Shown: positions 33,101 to 39,913 of the stretch, piece by piece
Numbering within the stretch: the first letter of the stretch is position 1
How the letters are laid out: each line of letters begins with the position of its first letter
Assembly: GCF_000003605.2 (NCBI RefSeq)
Contig: NW_003105109.1
Location: 339,586 to 379,498, forward strand
DNA length: 39,913 bases
Source: Saccoglossus kowalevskii
Lineage: Eukaryota > Hemichordata > Enteropneusta > Harrimaniidae
Reading direction: 5' to 3'
Notes under the pieces: generated by a model
The model's input: only the letters and a program-made list of their open reading frames with translations
What the model was told of the DNA's origin: nothing
Database searches by the model: none
Made by a program: the position numbers and the translations under genes

Positions 33101-34877
33101 TTACGTACGCTCAAAATGTGTCAACAACGTGCACCTTATTCATAAGTTGTTAGAGTGGTATAAAAGTTGACATGTGACATTATACCAACCATCAATAACA
33201 TTGTTTGACGAACAATAAACCAGTTATGGGACGTTTTATCGAATTAAGATTAATATAACTTCACATATGTGTACTGCGTTTGTAATTGTTTTTTCCTATT
33301 TTTATTTCAGCTTCGGACGAAACATACTTTATAGGTAAGATAATTTCATTCTGTTCTAGCAATCATAATATTTCTCATTTATAACACAATTGTAAACTGG
33401 AAATAGTCCTCATATAGTTTTCCATAAAATATTATTTTTAATTTTATAATACTAATAGAATGTTCATTATGTGTTCATCTCATGCTCATATATGTCATAT
33501 ACTAAATAAACTTCCATATTCGTGTCTAAATTGAATATACTAATATTATCTTTATTTATGCAAGAGAGGTGCAGTTCTTTTTAAATGCATTAAATACATT
33601 ACAGACTTAGGTGATACAAATTCTTTTGAATAGCGTATTTTTGACATGTAGTATAACATCAGGATTTATAGAAATTATTGATAATACCAATAGGTCATTA
33701 TAGTGATATACATGTATGAAAAAACATTAACATTAACCAGTATGCTCTCAACAATAATAATTAGAAATGATCTACTTATTTCTTAATAGAGGGGATTTCC
33801 ACTGAAACATTTAGAAGATTACACAAATAAATAATTGTCACATAAAATTGTCTAATACTTATTTTAAATAATTTTATTTGTGTTCAGAATATTCGCAATA
33901 AACCATCAAATGGTAATCGTAAGCTGCTTACTTCATACATGAAAGTGAGCATGTTATATTAGGAAGCTATGCAAAGTAGTGATATCTGATGTTAACATAA
34001 CATGGAAATGCATTACACCCCGATATGTCAATACAACCCCCTATAAACTGTAAATTTGCAACATCTGATAGTTTCCAAATCTTGAGACTTTTCTGGAGAA
34101 CATTGTTCCACAAATAAACGTCTTGTTCTATATTAGAAATATCGACACTCCCAATATAGGGGTTTGATCAAAATTATTTGTTTTTAATTTGTGCAGAATT
34201 GTATCTATACGTTGAGAGAGCGCCAGTTTCAAATCCCAGAGCTAACAATATATTGACGCAGAGCATTTTTAAATAATACAGTCTAAACACGAAATATTTC
34301 GATTTTTAAATTCAAAAGTGTGTCATGCATTTGTACAAGCTGTTCATATGCGACAAAATGATATATACAATGTAATTCACGTGGTCAGCTGTGCTGATAG
34401 TTTAATAACCGAAGTCACTCCCAGATGAGAATAGGCAACCCAAACCCTTCAAATCCGGTATTACAAATAGTTATATCCAATGATCCAGTACAATTATTGC
34501 TCAGAAGACGAAGTGTTTGGTTTGATTGTGTGTACATTAGTCCTTTAGAATTAGCAAATATTTCAAATTTTTTATCGACGGCCGAAATTTTACCTTTTCA
34601 CATCACAAAGACGTCTTAAGGCCAGAGAGCGCGACACAGTCTTTAACATTTGTACATTTGCTGGAGTGTTTTACTTGATATTTAGTTTCATTATTTGTAA
34701 TAATAATCAAGTGAATTGACGCCTTAGTTGTAGCGATTACAATTTTCAGTAATAAAATGCCCCATACCAGTAGCACCTCTTGACGAATACATGGAAGTTA
34801 GACCCGAAAGTCGCGAATTAAAGCGAACTGAAATAAACATGTTATGTGCCAAATATGAAACGTTATTATTTAGTTAG
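20587..34877 (+). CDS. Multi-DED protein with TRADD-N-like domain (13-exon model)
   Basis: Model exons: 20587-20644, 21319-21552, 21722-21781, 22192-22668, 23455-23547, 24022-24234, 24343-24402, 24724-24822, 28093-28299, 29313-29450, 31201-31407, 33311-33334, 34750-34877. They total 1998 nt and 665 aa. All introns are phase 1 and every internal exon is a multiple of three. Order: DED1 (about residues 4-84), short linker, TRADD-N-like domain (about 160-276), DED2 (293-375), basic linker (379-398), DED3 (415-490), DED4 (528-612), short tail. DEDs are six-helix adaptor folds that assemble filaments in caspase-8, FADD and FLIP signalling; the TRADD N-terminal domain binds TRAF2. No caspase, kinase or NACHT signature is seen. 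I infer a scaffold in a death or innate-immune pathway. The DED exons are well supported; exons 3, 12 and 13 less so. Confidence 0.8.
21319..21552 (+). CDS. DED gene exon 2: DED1 helices 2-6
   Basis: The acceptor TTCAAATAG precedes 21319 and the donor GTGAGA follows 21552. It encodes LFKSLKRLCRE (helix 2), then DAYDLIEALLQCGAIGETNL and LKRDDLVQIVNKYE. The DLIEALxxxGxIxxxNLxxLxxLF spacing and the RxDL motif (RDDL) in helix 6 are the DED signature. A Gly/Asn-rich linker ends the exon. Confidence 0.92.
21722..21781 (+). CDS. DED gene exon 3: candidate 60-nt linker with GC donor
   Basis: The acceptor TTTTACCACAG precedes 21722. It encodes VKVRRNSCSDLESTGKTPCT in phase 1 with no stop. The donor would be ACCG|GCAAGT, a strong GC-AG type. 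A second copy of the same donor word (ACCG|GCAAGA) lies 18 bases earlier, giving a 42-nt version that also keeps frame. No GT donor fits. Skipping the exon keeps frame too. Confidence 0.5.
22192..22668 (+). CDS. DED gene exon 4: TRADD-N-like domain
   Basis: The acceptor TTATTTTTCAG precedes 22192 and the donor GTATGT follows 22668; 159 codons without a stop. The first 43 residues are a polar linker with a 12-base direct repeat (PNDRPNDR). The rest contains LLNDLYELHYCCTYLKSKTG, then SLIHIVRCRGLRS, LLAESGRLSK and a late ISVTIDSSAFDKAVKHI. Human TRADD has the same order: a long helix, a strand of LIVQLRFC type, a helix ending EGALR, and a strand of LQLEL type. I infer a TRADD-N family fold from this pattern; a profile search would be decisive. 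Confidence 0.75.
22669..23454 (+). other. DED gene intron 4
   Basis: No repeat or extra exon that keeps frame. A 19-25 nt exon-like block near 23260-23282 fails the frame test. Confidence 0.7.
23455..23547 (+). CDS. DED gene exon 5: DED2 helix 1
   Basis: The acceptor GTTCATACAG precedes 23455 and the donor GTAAGA follows 23547. It encodes a short linker (VAAPLKEYVVPPS) and the helix FGSFAEKIGSRIDE. It joins in phase 1 to exon 6, giving a complete DED. Confidence 0.8.
24022..24234 (+). CDS. DED gene exon 6: DED2 helices 2-6
   Basis: The acceptor CTGTTTTACAG precedes 24022 and the donor GTAGGA follows 24234. It encodes AFLKMKSMCSGILNEDEL, EPHDLISVLKRRGVIGERDL and FEAIERPDLVTDVELCD. The RxDL motif is present as RPDL. 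This is the most typical DED of the gene after DED1. Confidence 0.92.
24343..24402 (+). CDS. DED gene exon 7: basic linker, NLS-like
   Basis: The acceptor ATCCATGTGCAG precedes 24343 and the donor GTAAAC follows 24402. The 60-nt exon encodes QKGKRASVEMDVPLKRKTL between DED2 and DED3. Two basic clusters (KGKR and KRK) 10 residues apart resemble a bipartite nuclear localisation signal. It is skippable without a frameshift. Confidence 0.75.
24724..24822 (+). CDS. DED gene exon 8: DED3 helix 1
   Basis: The acceptor TCATCTTGTAG precedes 24724 and the donor GTAAGT follows 24822. It encodes a linker (KYGTDEEPYINPG) and the helix VPFYTLAVELDDAIDD. Either the 26320 or the 28093 exon can follow in frame. 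Confidence 0.83.
25370..25760. repeat. Foldback-rich repeat with AACTTCGAGTTAC words
   Basis: The words GAACTTCGAGTTA and GTAACTCG recur on both strands. The arms at about 25526-25560 and 25594-25624 (AATCAACAGTTAACTGAACTTCGA against the complement of the second arm) form an imperfect hairpin of nearly 30 bp. No clear ends or target duplication. Confidence 0.55.
26320..26492 (+). CDS. Alternative or relict DED exon with internal stop (exon 9a)
   Basis: The acceptor TTGCTATGCAG precedes 26320. In phase 1 it reads LTNMKSTCNISPSN, SPIELILAMKNAGKLVGYN and LRHICATINNTKQY, then TAA. That follows DED helices 2-5 but stops before helix 6. Joined to exon 8 it would end the protein at 488 aa. An AATAAA lies at 26788-26793. 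It may be a terminal exon of a short isoform, or a decayed duplicate of the 28093 exon. Confidence 0.65.
27154..27187. repeat. AT microsatellite
   Basis: (AT)n run of about 34 bp interrupted once by GT. Confidence 0.95.
28093..28299 (+). CDS. DED gene exon 9b: DED3 helices 2-6
   Basis: The acceptor CCCTATTTTAG precedes 28093 and the donor GTCAGA follows 28299. It encodes ADLRGLKILCRDRLEHVED, AVLILSLAETGVIFDDDL and IFLRMNRTYLVEIINKHY. The fold pattern is clear, but the RxDL motif reads RTYL, so its Asp is lost. Confidence 0.9.
28300..29312 (+). other. DED gene intron between exons 9b and 10
   Basis: About 1 kb. It contains two consensus heat-shock-element words (28800-28813 and 28874-28886). 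Nothing else is firm. Confidence 0.7.
28800..28886. promoter_or_regulatory. Pair of heat-shock-element-like sites
   Basis: TTCTAGAATGTTC at 28800-28812 and TTCTAGAACATTC at 28874-28886 each match the three-unit TTCnnGAAnnTTC pattern. They lie 74 bp apart with more TTC units between. TATA-like ATATATAC words lie 40-70 bp upstream. Their location inside an intron leaves the function open. Confidence 0.4.
29313..29450 (+). CDS. DED gene exon 10: DED4 helix 1
   Basis: The acceptor TTTTATTGTTAG precedes 29313 and the donor GTGAGT follows 29450. It encodes an acidic linker (FVPEQEGSEYG) and the helix YIADFFALVVKLASLIDD. It links DED3 and DED4. Confidence 0.83.
29451..31200 (+). other. DED gene intron between exons 10 and 11
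   Basis: 1.75 kb, AT-rich. The stretch 30580-30900 is less AT-rich and open on both strands for about 100 codons, but no protein family is recognisable; it may be an old repeat fragment. Confidence 0.6.
31201..31407 (+). CDS. DED gene exon 11: DED4 helices 2-6
   Basis: The acceptor CTGTATATTTCAG precedes 31201 and the donor GTAAGT follows 31407. It encodes FDGLRYFCKKYMTAQ, RRPVELLLGLAVIHKVTHKA and LFSMMECEELLKYVETFL. It is the most diverged DED: the RxDL position reads CEEL. Confidence 0.88.
31408..33310 (+). other. DED gene intron between exons 11 and 12
   Basis: 1.9 kb. It contains a GTGGTGGCGTAGTAG minisatellite (31990-32195). The rest is AT-rich and featureless to me. Confidence 0.7.
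31990..32195. repeat. GTGGCGTAGTAGTG minisatellite
   Basis: Short GGTGGCGTAGT-type units nested in a higher-order unit: the block CATGGCATACTAGTGGTGG occurs at 32055 and 32137, 82 bp apart. It is G-rich on the plus strand and differs strongly from the AT-rich surroundings. Confidence 0.9.
33311..33334 (+). CDS. DED gene exon 12: candidate 24-nt micro-exon
   Basis: The acceptor CCTATTTTTATTTCAG is strong and the donor GTAAGA follows 33334. It encodes SDETYFI in phase 1-1. Only the splice sites and frame support it. Confidence 0.5.
   Translation, partial: LRTKHTL
33790..33832 (+). CDS. Weak candidate terminal exon with AATAAA
   Basis: The acceptor TTATTTCTTAATAG is followed in phase 1 by GISTETFRRLHK and a stop that overlaps AATAAATAA. 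It is very short, so chance is likely. It overlaps a GGGGATTTCC word. Confidence 0.2.
34199..34276 (+). CDS. Alternative candidate terminal exon
   Basis: The acceptor TTTTTAATTTGTGCAG is strong. In phase 1 it reads ELYLYVERAPVSNPRANNIL, then a few residues and TAA near 34274-34276. It would replace exon 13 at the end of the DED gene. It is supported only by splice signal and open frame. Confidence 0.3.
   Translation: MYLYVERAPVSNPRANNILTQSIFK
34750..34877 (+). CDS. DED gene exon 13: preferred candidate last exon
   Basis: The acceptor GATTACAATTTTCAG precedes 34750. In phase 1 it reads CPIPVAPLDEYMEVRPESRE, then a charged segment and TAG at 34875-34877; 42 codons, open throughout. YMEV is a possible Tyr-based docking motif. 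No AATAAA is close behind. Other terminal exons are possible (33790, 34199, 35911), so the tail of the protein is uncertain. Confidence 0.5.
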
Positions 34878-36489
34878 TTTTCATACATGATACATTATCT
34901 GAAGATTAAGATATTTTATATGACCATAAATTAAATTGACCTTCTCTAAAATGATCACCAAGATTAAAATTCATCCTTGCATAGTATATCTAATCACATA
35001 TCCCCAACATTTGTTGTATAAAGCAATTTCTCAAACAAATCGTTCCATCACACTCTTGTAATATATATCCTTCTCCAATTTGAAAATATGCGTGTAATTG
35101 TGAAAAATAATTTTACCCGAACAACTTCAGTAACTTGGCAACGCAGGGGATAAATCATGTCAAACACATATAAATAATTTATCATCACATCAACCATATT
35201 GAAAGTGTATTGTTAATTTCTTATTTATTTCTCAGTTTTTATCTCTGCCATAATTCTAGTCTATTTGGATATTCCTACAACCGTATTCTATGTACACATT
35301 TTATAAAACAGAATTCCAGACGTCAGTACACACTTATGTATCACGTTTCAGAAATTACCAATGGTATTTCACAATCTTTGTGAAAATTTCAATTAGTACC
35401 GCTGCTCATAAAGACATTACGCAAAAATCTCACTAGAGTACTTGTTCAGTTTGTCCTTATCTGTAATATGTGATTCGCGGTGACATGTGTTCGTTTTTTC
35501 ACTTATAATTATAAATTATACGAATAACTATAAGAATTGCCGAAAAGCACCATCATGGCATTTAGTGCAATCAAAGAATAAGGGCTTTTACCAAATACAA
35601 ACGTGTTAATTGAGCGTTTAGGCACTGCTTTGTATTCTGTGAGAAAATACCCATTATGTTTTAGACCTTTAAGGAAACAATGATGGCAATTTTGTAGCTT
35701 CGAGCTAACATGCTTTCATGGAACGAAAAACATATTTAAATCATATTCATATATTTATAAACATGTGATAAGCCACACACCAAATACATCAACCATTCAT
35801 ATAAGCATATTACTATTTAATGTCTCAAATAATATCGCTTTTACTTAATTTGGAATCTTGAGATTTGTTCTTTTGGATTATTATTATTTTGATATTTGTA
35901 AACTCGTAAATGTAGAAGAACTAACATACAATGATGCCAGAAGTGTTGAATTCATGAGTAGTTCTAATTACCATTTTTGACATATTGATATAAGACGTTC
36001 TGTTGTGGATAAACATTCTGGCATCAACTTTCACAACCAAATTATGCTTTTGTTAATTATATACAGCTTTGCAAAGCGTTAGAGTAAAATGTATTGTTAA
36101 ACTTTTTATAGTAATTTTCAGTAAATTGGGGGTAGAGCTCCGAAATGGCAGTAAAGATTCTCTACATAAAACATGCAAAATCACCTGAGTGCCCACGAAC
36201 CTGCATCTACTCCTTAACTATAGAATGCTATTGGAGTGACATAATCTAACTTTCTCTGATACACGAACATATAAAGTTGAAGTTAAGAATAATTAATCTT
36301 TGTTTTATTATTCAATCTCACCGTCCGACAACAAATCATATAATTAACTGTATAGTATATAATTTAAATCAACGTCTTTCCATCTTAATTGTGAATGTGG
36401 AGAAAATATTCACCTCATAAATAATATTTTTCGTAAATAATGATGAATTGAGTTCTGTATCAATTTACTCATACAATCTTTCTATATTC
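34878..36489. other. AT-rich region after the DED gene
   Basis: No supported gene. One phase-1 open block after a weak acceptor (AAATGTAG) at 35911 reads EELTYNDARSVEFMSS and then stops; it could be a further alternative tail but the acceptor has a poor pyrimidine tract. Confidence 0.55.
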
Positions 36490-37363
36490 TTGTCATGTTA
36501 AAACACAGAACGTAAATTGAGACAAAACACGCGCCCAATTATACATTTCTCAGCATTATCAATTGCACCATGTCATGTTGAAGTTAAGAAGAAAAAAACA
36601 TATGATCAACTTCATATGAACATTTTTGCTCTTTATTTAATCCCATATGAAGCGTGTGGGTTTTGGCCATTCTCTGCAAGTTTTGAATGTCAATTATCAG
36701 CCATCTCAAGAGCTAAATCACTAGACTAAACAATGTCAATAGAGTGTTACAAATGCATTTAGTAGTGGCAAATCGAATTCTGCATATATATGTTACTAAC
36801 GCATGTTTTTTGTTCATTTACTGTACCTTTTTAGACTCACCAAGTCTCAAAACCTAATATGACATGCAATAACGTAAATAAGCGAGTTGTATTTTCGTCG
36901 TAAAGGCGTGTTGGTTGTTCACTCTCTAGACTACCACAATAATATTTGCTGTTTTACTTAACAAAGGAACTCTTCACTAAGCTCAAAGGAAAGTTCATTG
37001 GCTTAAAGTAGGACTCAAATTGTGTACGATTGTTGTAAGCCGAAATTTTGATATGTTAGAATATAACAGTTTTTAAAAACACAAACACTTTTATGCCAGT
37101 TTTCATATTCCTTATAGTTAGGAATCAATGCTGATGATTTTTAATCAAGGTAGACCTCAGGATTCAGTATGACCATGTCCACTATACGTTTTGTTACTAT
37201 GTTATGTATTGAATTACTATGCTAATCTAACTATCAATTTTGTAATTTTATAAACTCAACGGTGTGGTATTGTAGTTTGAATCAACACACCAAATATACT
37301 CGACATTATATTCAAGCATCTTTCTAAAAAAAATTACCTTTATTTTACATGTTGTACATGAAG

Positions 37364-37384
37364 AAGAAGACATTGAAGATGAAG
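37364..37384 (+). other. Acidic candidate micro-exon, copy 1
   Basis: 21 nt between ACATGAAG and donor-like GTATGA. In phase 1 it reads E-E-D-I-E-D-E. Copies at 38924-38944 (E/A-E-D-S-E-D-E) and 39158-39178 (E-E-D-G-E-D-E) also keep length and frame. No neighbouring exon is identified, so coding status is unproved. Confidence 0.3.
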
Positions 37385-38923
37385 GTATGAAGTATTTAAT
37401 GTTGCTGGAGCGATATCACGTGTTCCATGCGTGATTACTTCGCATTTATAAGGTTATAAATGAAAAATTATGTGTGTATCCAGAAATGTATCTTATATTC
37501 AAGAACGCCAAGTTAATACATATATTTAGTTTATTTAATTTATGAAATACCTCGGCAACCAAGTGCATAGTCACAAGTAGATATCGGGAAACAATATAAG
37601 CACTTTTGGATTCTGCATACAAAAAATTCAGCCAATCACAACGCATACATTTTAACCAACCAGATTCCCTCTTTATTGACCTATCACAAACATGTAATAT
37701 ATCTCCTTTCAGCCAAAATTCAAGAACGCGACATTTCCTATAAATTGAGAAATTGTCCTTGTACTCGTCGGATGCTGTTTTATGTTTGTATAATAAGCCT
37801 AGTTACTACCCCAAGCCACGGTTATCTGGCCCCCGTTTTTTCTATTCACCCGAATCTCTTCTATACAATTCTACACAGTAAAAATTAGGTCATGGTTACT
37901 ATAATTAAATTAATTAAATTGTACTCTCGCATTTGTTCATGCTAAAGCACATAAGGTAGATAGAGACAAAATCACTCGTCCAATAATATCTTTCTTAGCA
38001 TTATCCTATATTTCTATAACAATAATATTCATCGTACCATATTATGTTGACTTAGAGTAGAATTTGTGAACGTCGTATTATGAAGAAATTTGTACCAAAC
38101 CCCAGTTTGTAAGAAAAGACATTAGTAGGAAAAAAACACAAGATCAACTTGTATGAAATTTTCTCTTTTTAATCCCCAGTGAAACGTTTTTTCCATTCTG
38201 TGCACGTTTTGAACATCTGTTATCAGGCAGCTCAATATCTAAATCAATAGAATAGAAAAGCCAATGTCAAAACAGTAGTGTTAAAAATGGATTACGTAGT
38301 GGCACATCAAATTATGCACATTGGGTATTCTCTAATGCACTTTTGGTTTATTTAGTGTACTGTTTTGGACTCTAAACCTAATACTACATATAATAATGTA
38401 TATAATAATGTCTTTTTGGATGTTCACTTTTTGGACTCCCTCCAAAATATTTGCTGTTGTACATAACAAAGGAACTTAACACTAAACTGAAAGGAAAGTG
38501 TATTGGTCTAAAGTAGGATTTAGGTCGTGTTATAATCCAAATCCCCCTTTGAAAGAGGTGTAAGCAGAAATGGTCATATCTTAGAATATAACTTTGTAAA
38601 AACACAAACACATGTAACAACACATTTTTGCAGATTTTCATATCCTTTACAGTATATAGTATTAGAACACATTCTTAGAAGAATTTAATTCGACGCTATT
38701 TTAGTCGTGTCTCAAGTTCAGTAGCAATATGGTCATGACCACTACACGTCTTGTTACTTTGTCATGCATTGAATTACTATGCTAATCTAAATATCAATTT
38801 TGTAATTTGATAAACTCAAGGGTGTGTTTTAGTAGCTTGAATCAACACACCAAATAAACTCGACATTATATTCAAGCATCTTTCTAAAAAAAATTACCTT
38901 TATTTTACATGTTGTACATGAAG

Positions 38924-38944
38924 CAGAAGACAGTGAAGATGAAG
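38924..38944 (+). other. Acidic candidate micro-exon, copy 2
   Basis: Same length, frame and donor-like GTATGA as the copy at 37364. The first base after the acceptor differs (CAGAAGAC), which also creates a second possible acceptor. Confidence 0.3.
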
Positions 38945-39157
38945 GTATGAAATATTTAATGCTGTGGAAGCGATATCACGTGTTTCATGTGTGATTACTT
39001 GGCAGTTATGAGGTTATAAATAAAAATTATAAAGGCATATTAAAGACTCGAATTAACTTATTGTTTCCAATTTACTTATTCGGCGATTATGCTATTGAGA
39101 TCATGTCAGCGCTTAGTTCATAGTCTCCGATATTTATTTTACATGTTGTACATGAAG

Positions 39158-39178
39158 AAGAAGACGGTGAAGATGAAG
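39158..39178 (+). other. Acidic candidate micro-exon, copy 3
   Basis: Same length, frame and donor-like GTATGA as the copies at 37364 and 38924. The variable centre residue is Gly. Confidence 0.3.
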
Positions 39179-39384
39179 GTATGAAATATTTAATGTTGTG
39201 GAAACGATATCACGTGTTTCATGTGTGATTACTTGGCATTTATAAGGTTATAAATAAAAAATTATAAAGGCATATTAAAGACTCGAATTAACTTATTGTT
39301 TCCAATTTACTTATTCGGCGATTATGCTAGTGAGTTCATGTCAACGCTTAGTTCATATTCTCCGATATATTACTTAAAGCGGGC

Positions 39385-39474
39385 CCGTCGTCGCGCTGCG
39401 CATGTCCAGAGTTTTTATTTACAAACACCTTTTGTTACCCACAATGCACCTCGCTATTTTTTTTCTAATTCAAA
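39385..39474 (+). promoter_or_regulatory. Candidate promoter/5' UTR of the CXC-like gene
   Basis: A GC- and CpG-rich block (GCGGGCCCGTCGTCGCGCTG) stands out from AT-rich DNA, followed by TGCGCATG (part of an NRF1-type site) and CCCACAATGC. It lies directly before the ATG at 39475. Confidence 0.4.
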
Positions 39475-39663
39475 ATGGCGGCAAACTACGATTTAGCGAT
39501 GATTGAGGAAGCACTGCGAACAGTTGAAAACGTTGATGAACCAAGGTCCTGCAAATGCAAAGGTGCGTGTATGCGGAAACACGGACGTGGAGCTTGTCCT
39601 TGCAAGACATGGGACGAATTGTGCAACGATGCATGTAGTTTGGTAAACACCGGCCATGCATGA
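39475..39663 (+). CDS. Cysteine-rich CXC-like small protein or first exon
   Basis: ATG at 39475 in a strong context (A at -3, G at +4) with an in-frame TAA three codons upstream (TAA TTC AAA ATG). It encodes 62 aa: an acidic helix (YDLAMIEEALRTVENVDEP), then a Cys array of the form C-x-C-x3-C-x8-C-x-C-x6-C-x3-C. The array resembles zinc-binding CXC (tesmin/MSL2-type) motifs, but I cannot name a family. It may end at the TGA at 39661-39663, or a GTAAAC donor after GCATGTAGTTTG may splice it to exons beyond the window; another donor, CG|GTAAGC, lies at 39675. Confidence 0.55.
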   Translation: MAANYDLAMIEEALRTVENVDEPRSCKCKGACMRKHGRGACPCKTWDELCNDACSLVNTGHA

Positions 39664-39913
39664 ATAAGGCATCGGTAAGCGAAACTTTATATTTTTTTTC
39701 ACTCCATGTAAATTTTACATTTGTTTTTGTACATTTTAGGTGGATCATGTATTCATAATCACGTACCTCAAATGAGACAAACATGTAATAGTTATCAGGT
39801 ATTGTGATTAGCAACTGTACACAAAATATGATAATACAGTCATTGCGGTAAATCACCACCTAGCCAAATACAGTTCTGTAGCTCACGATTCCTGGTCTTC
39901 GGGTTCCAAGGGT
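39664..39913 (+). other. Sequence after the CXC-like ORF
   Basis: Either 3' UTR or first intron of the CXC-like gene. No further coding block is recognised before the window ends. Confidence 0.5.

Larger units (their letters stand above)
36490..39010. repeat. Tandem segmental duplication, two units
   Basis: Unit 1 (about 36490-37445) and unit 2 (about 37935-39010) share order and sequence: AGACAAAA..TTAGCATTATC at the start, CAACACACCAAATA and the TTTCTAAAAAAAATTACC block at the end. The end blocks at 37321 and 38881 are exactly 1560 bp apart; the starts are about 1445 bp apart, so unit 2 has gained sequence. The 490 bp between the units (37446-37934) has no counterpart that I see. Confidence 0.8.
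38907..39375. repeat. 234-bp tandem duplication
   Basis: ACATGTTGTACATGAAG recurs at 38907 and 39141, 234 bp apart, and the flanking CATATTAAAGACTCGAATTA and CGGCGATTATGCTA words repeat with it. It lies on the right edge of the 1.5-kb duplication, giving three copies of the ACATGTTGTACATGAAG block in all. Confidence 0.88.

Noticed and set aside
33791-33800. GGGGATTTCC, an exact NF-kB consensus word
   Set aside because: Several such matches are expected by chance in 40 kb on two strands, it is isolated, and it lies over 13 kb from the gene start.
34425-34619. 64-aa open frame starting MRIGNPNP
   Set aside because: No family resemblance. The block has an acceptor in front, but its phase-1 reading gives only ten or so residues before a weak GTATTA donor.
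31408-39913. Search for a caspase catalytic domain after the DEDs
   Set aside because: No His/Cys active-site blocks of the HACRG/QACxG type were found on the plus strand, so a caspase-8-like reading is not supported within the window.

Overview
The window is AT-rich nuclear DNA from an invertebrate animal. Spliceosomal introns with GT-AG borders interrupt every host gene, introns and intergenic DNA are full of small inverted-repeat elements, and a decayed Ty3/gypsy retrotransposon is present. The gene content (a vertebrate-like DPAGT1 beside a gene with several death-effector domains and a TRADD-N-like domain) fits a non-vertebrate metazoan such as a hemichordate, mollusc, amphioxus or cnidarian. 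I cannot name the species from the sequence.

Layout. (1) 200-13299, minus strand: a complete DPAGT1/ALG7 gene, the first enzyme of dolichol-linked oligosaccharide synthesis, in 8 coding exons that I joined by eye. The exons sum to 1218 nt (405 aa), all junctions keep frame, and the last exon has only 72 nt. Its introns carry at least six repeat insertions: three related TACTGTAAAA-ended MITEs, two copies of an AGCTCCGCT-ended repeat (one expanded into 157-bp tandem units), a 189-bp MITE with a perfect 8-bp target duplication, and a GC-rich TA-flanked element. (2) 14213-18799, plus strand: a Ty3/gypsy LTR retrotransposon with gag, protease, RT, RNase H and integrase in the usual order, broken by many stops and frameshifts. 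(3) 20587-34877, plus strand: a multi-exon gene built from four death-effector domains (DEDs), each split over two exons, plus a 159-codon exon resembling the N-terminal domain of TRADD. My best model has 13 exons, 1998 nt and 665 aa, and every intron is in phase 1. The order is DED1, TRADD-N-like, DED2, basic linker, DED3, DED4, short tail. No caspase catalytic domain is seen, so this looks like an adaptor or scaffold of a death or innate-immune pathway. An extra stop-containing half-DED exon (26320-26492) could compete with the DED3 exon, and several further phase-1 candidate terminal exons lie after DED4. (4) 34878-39400: no firm gene. A tandem duplication of about 1.5 kb followed by a 234-bp duplication repeats a 21-nt acidic candidate micro-exon three times. 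(5) 39475-39663, plus strand: the start of another gene with a cysteine-rich CXC-like motif.

How they relate: DPAGT1 is housekeeping N-glycosylation in the ER. The DED/TRADD-N gene is the unusual item and the main candidate for an undescribed system. The two genes are arranged back to back with the retrotransposon between their 5' ends. I see no evidence that they share regulation.
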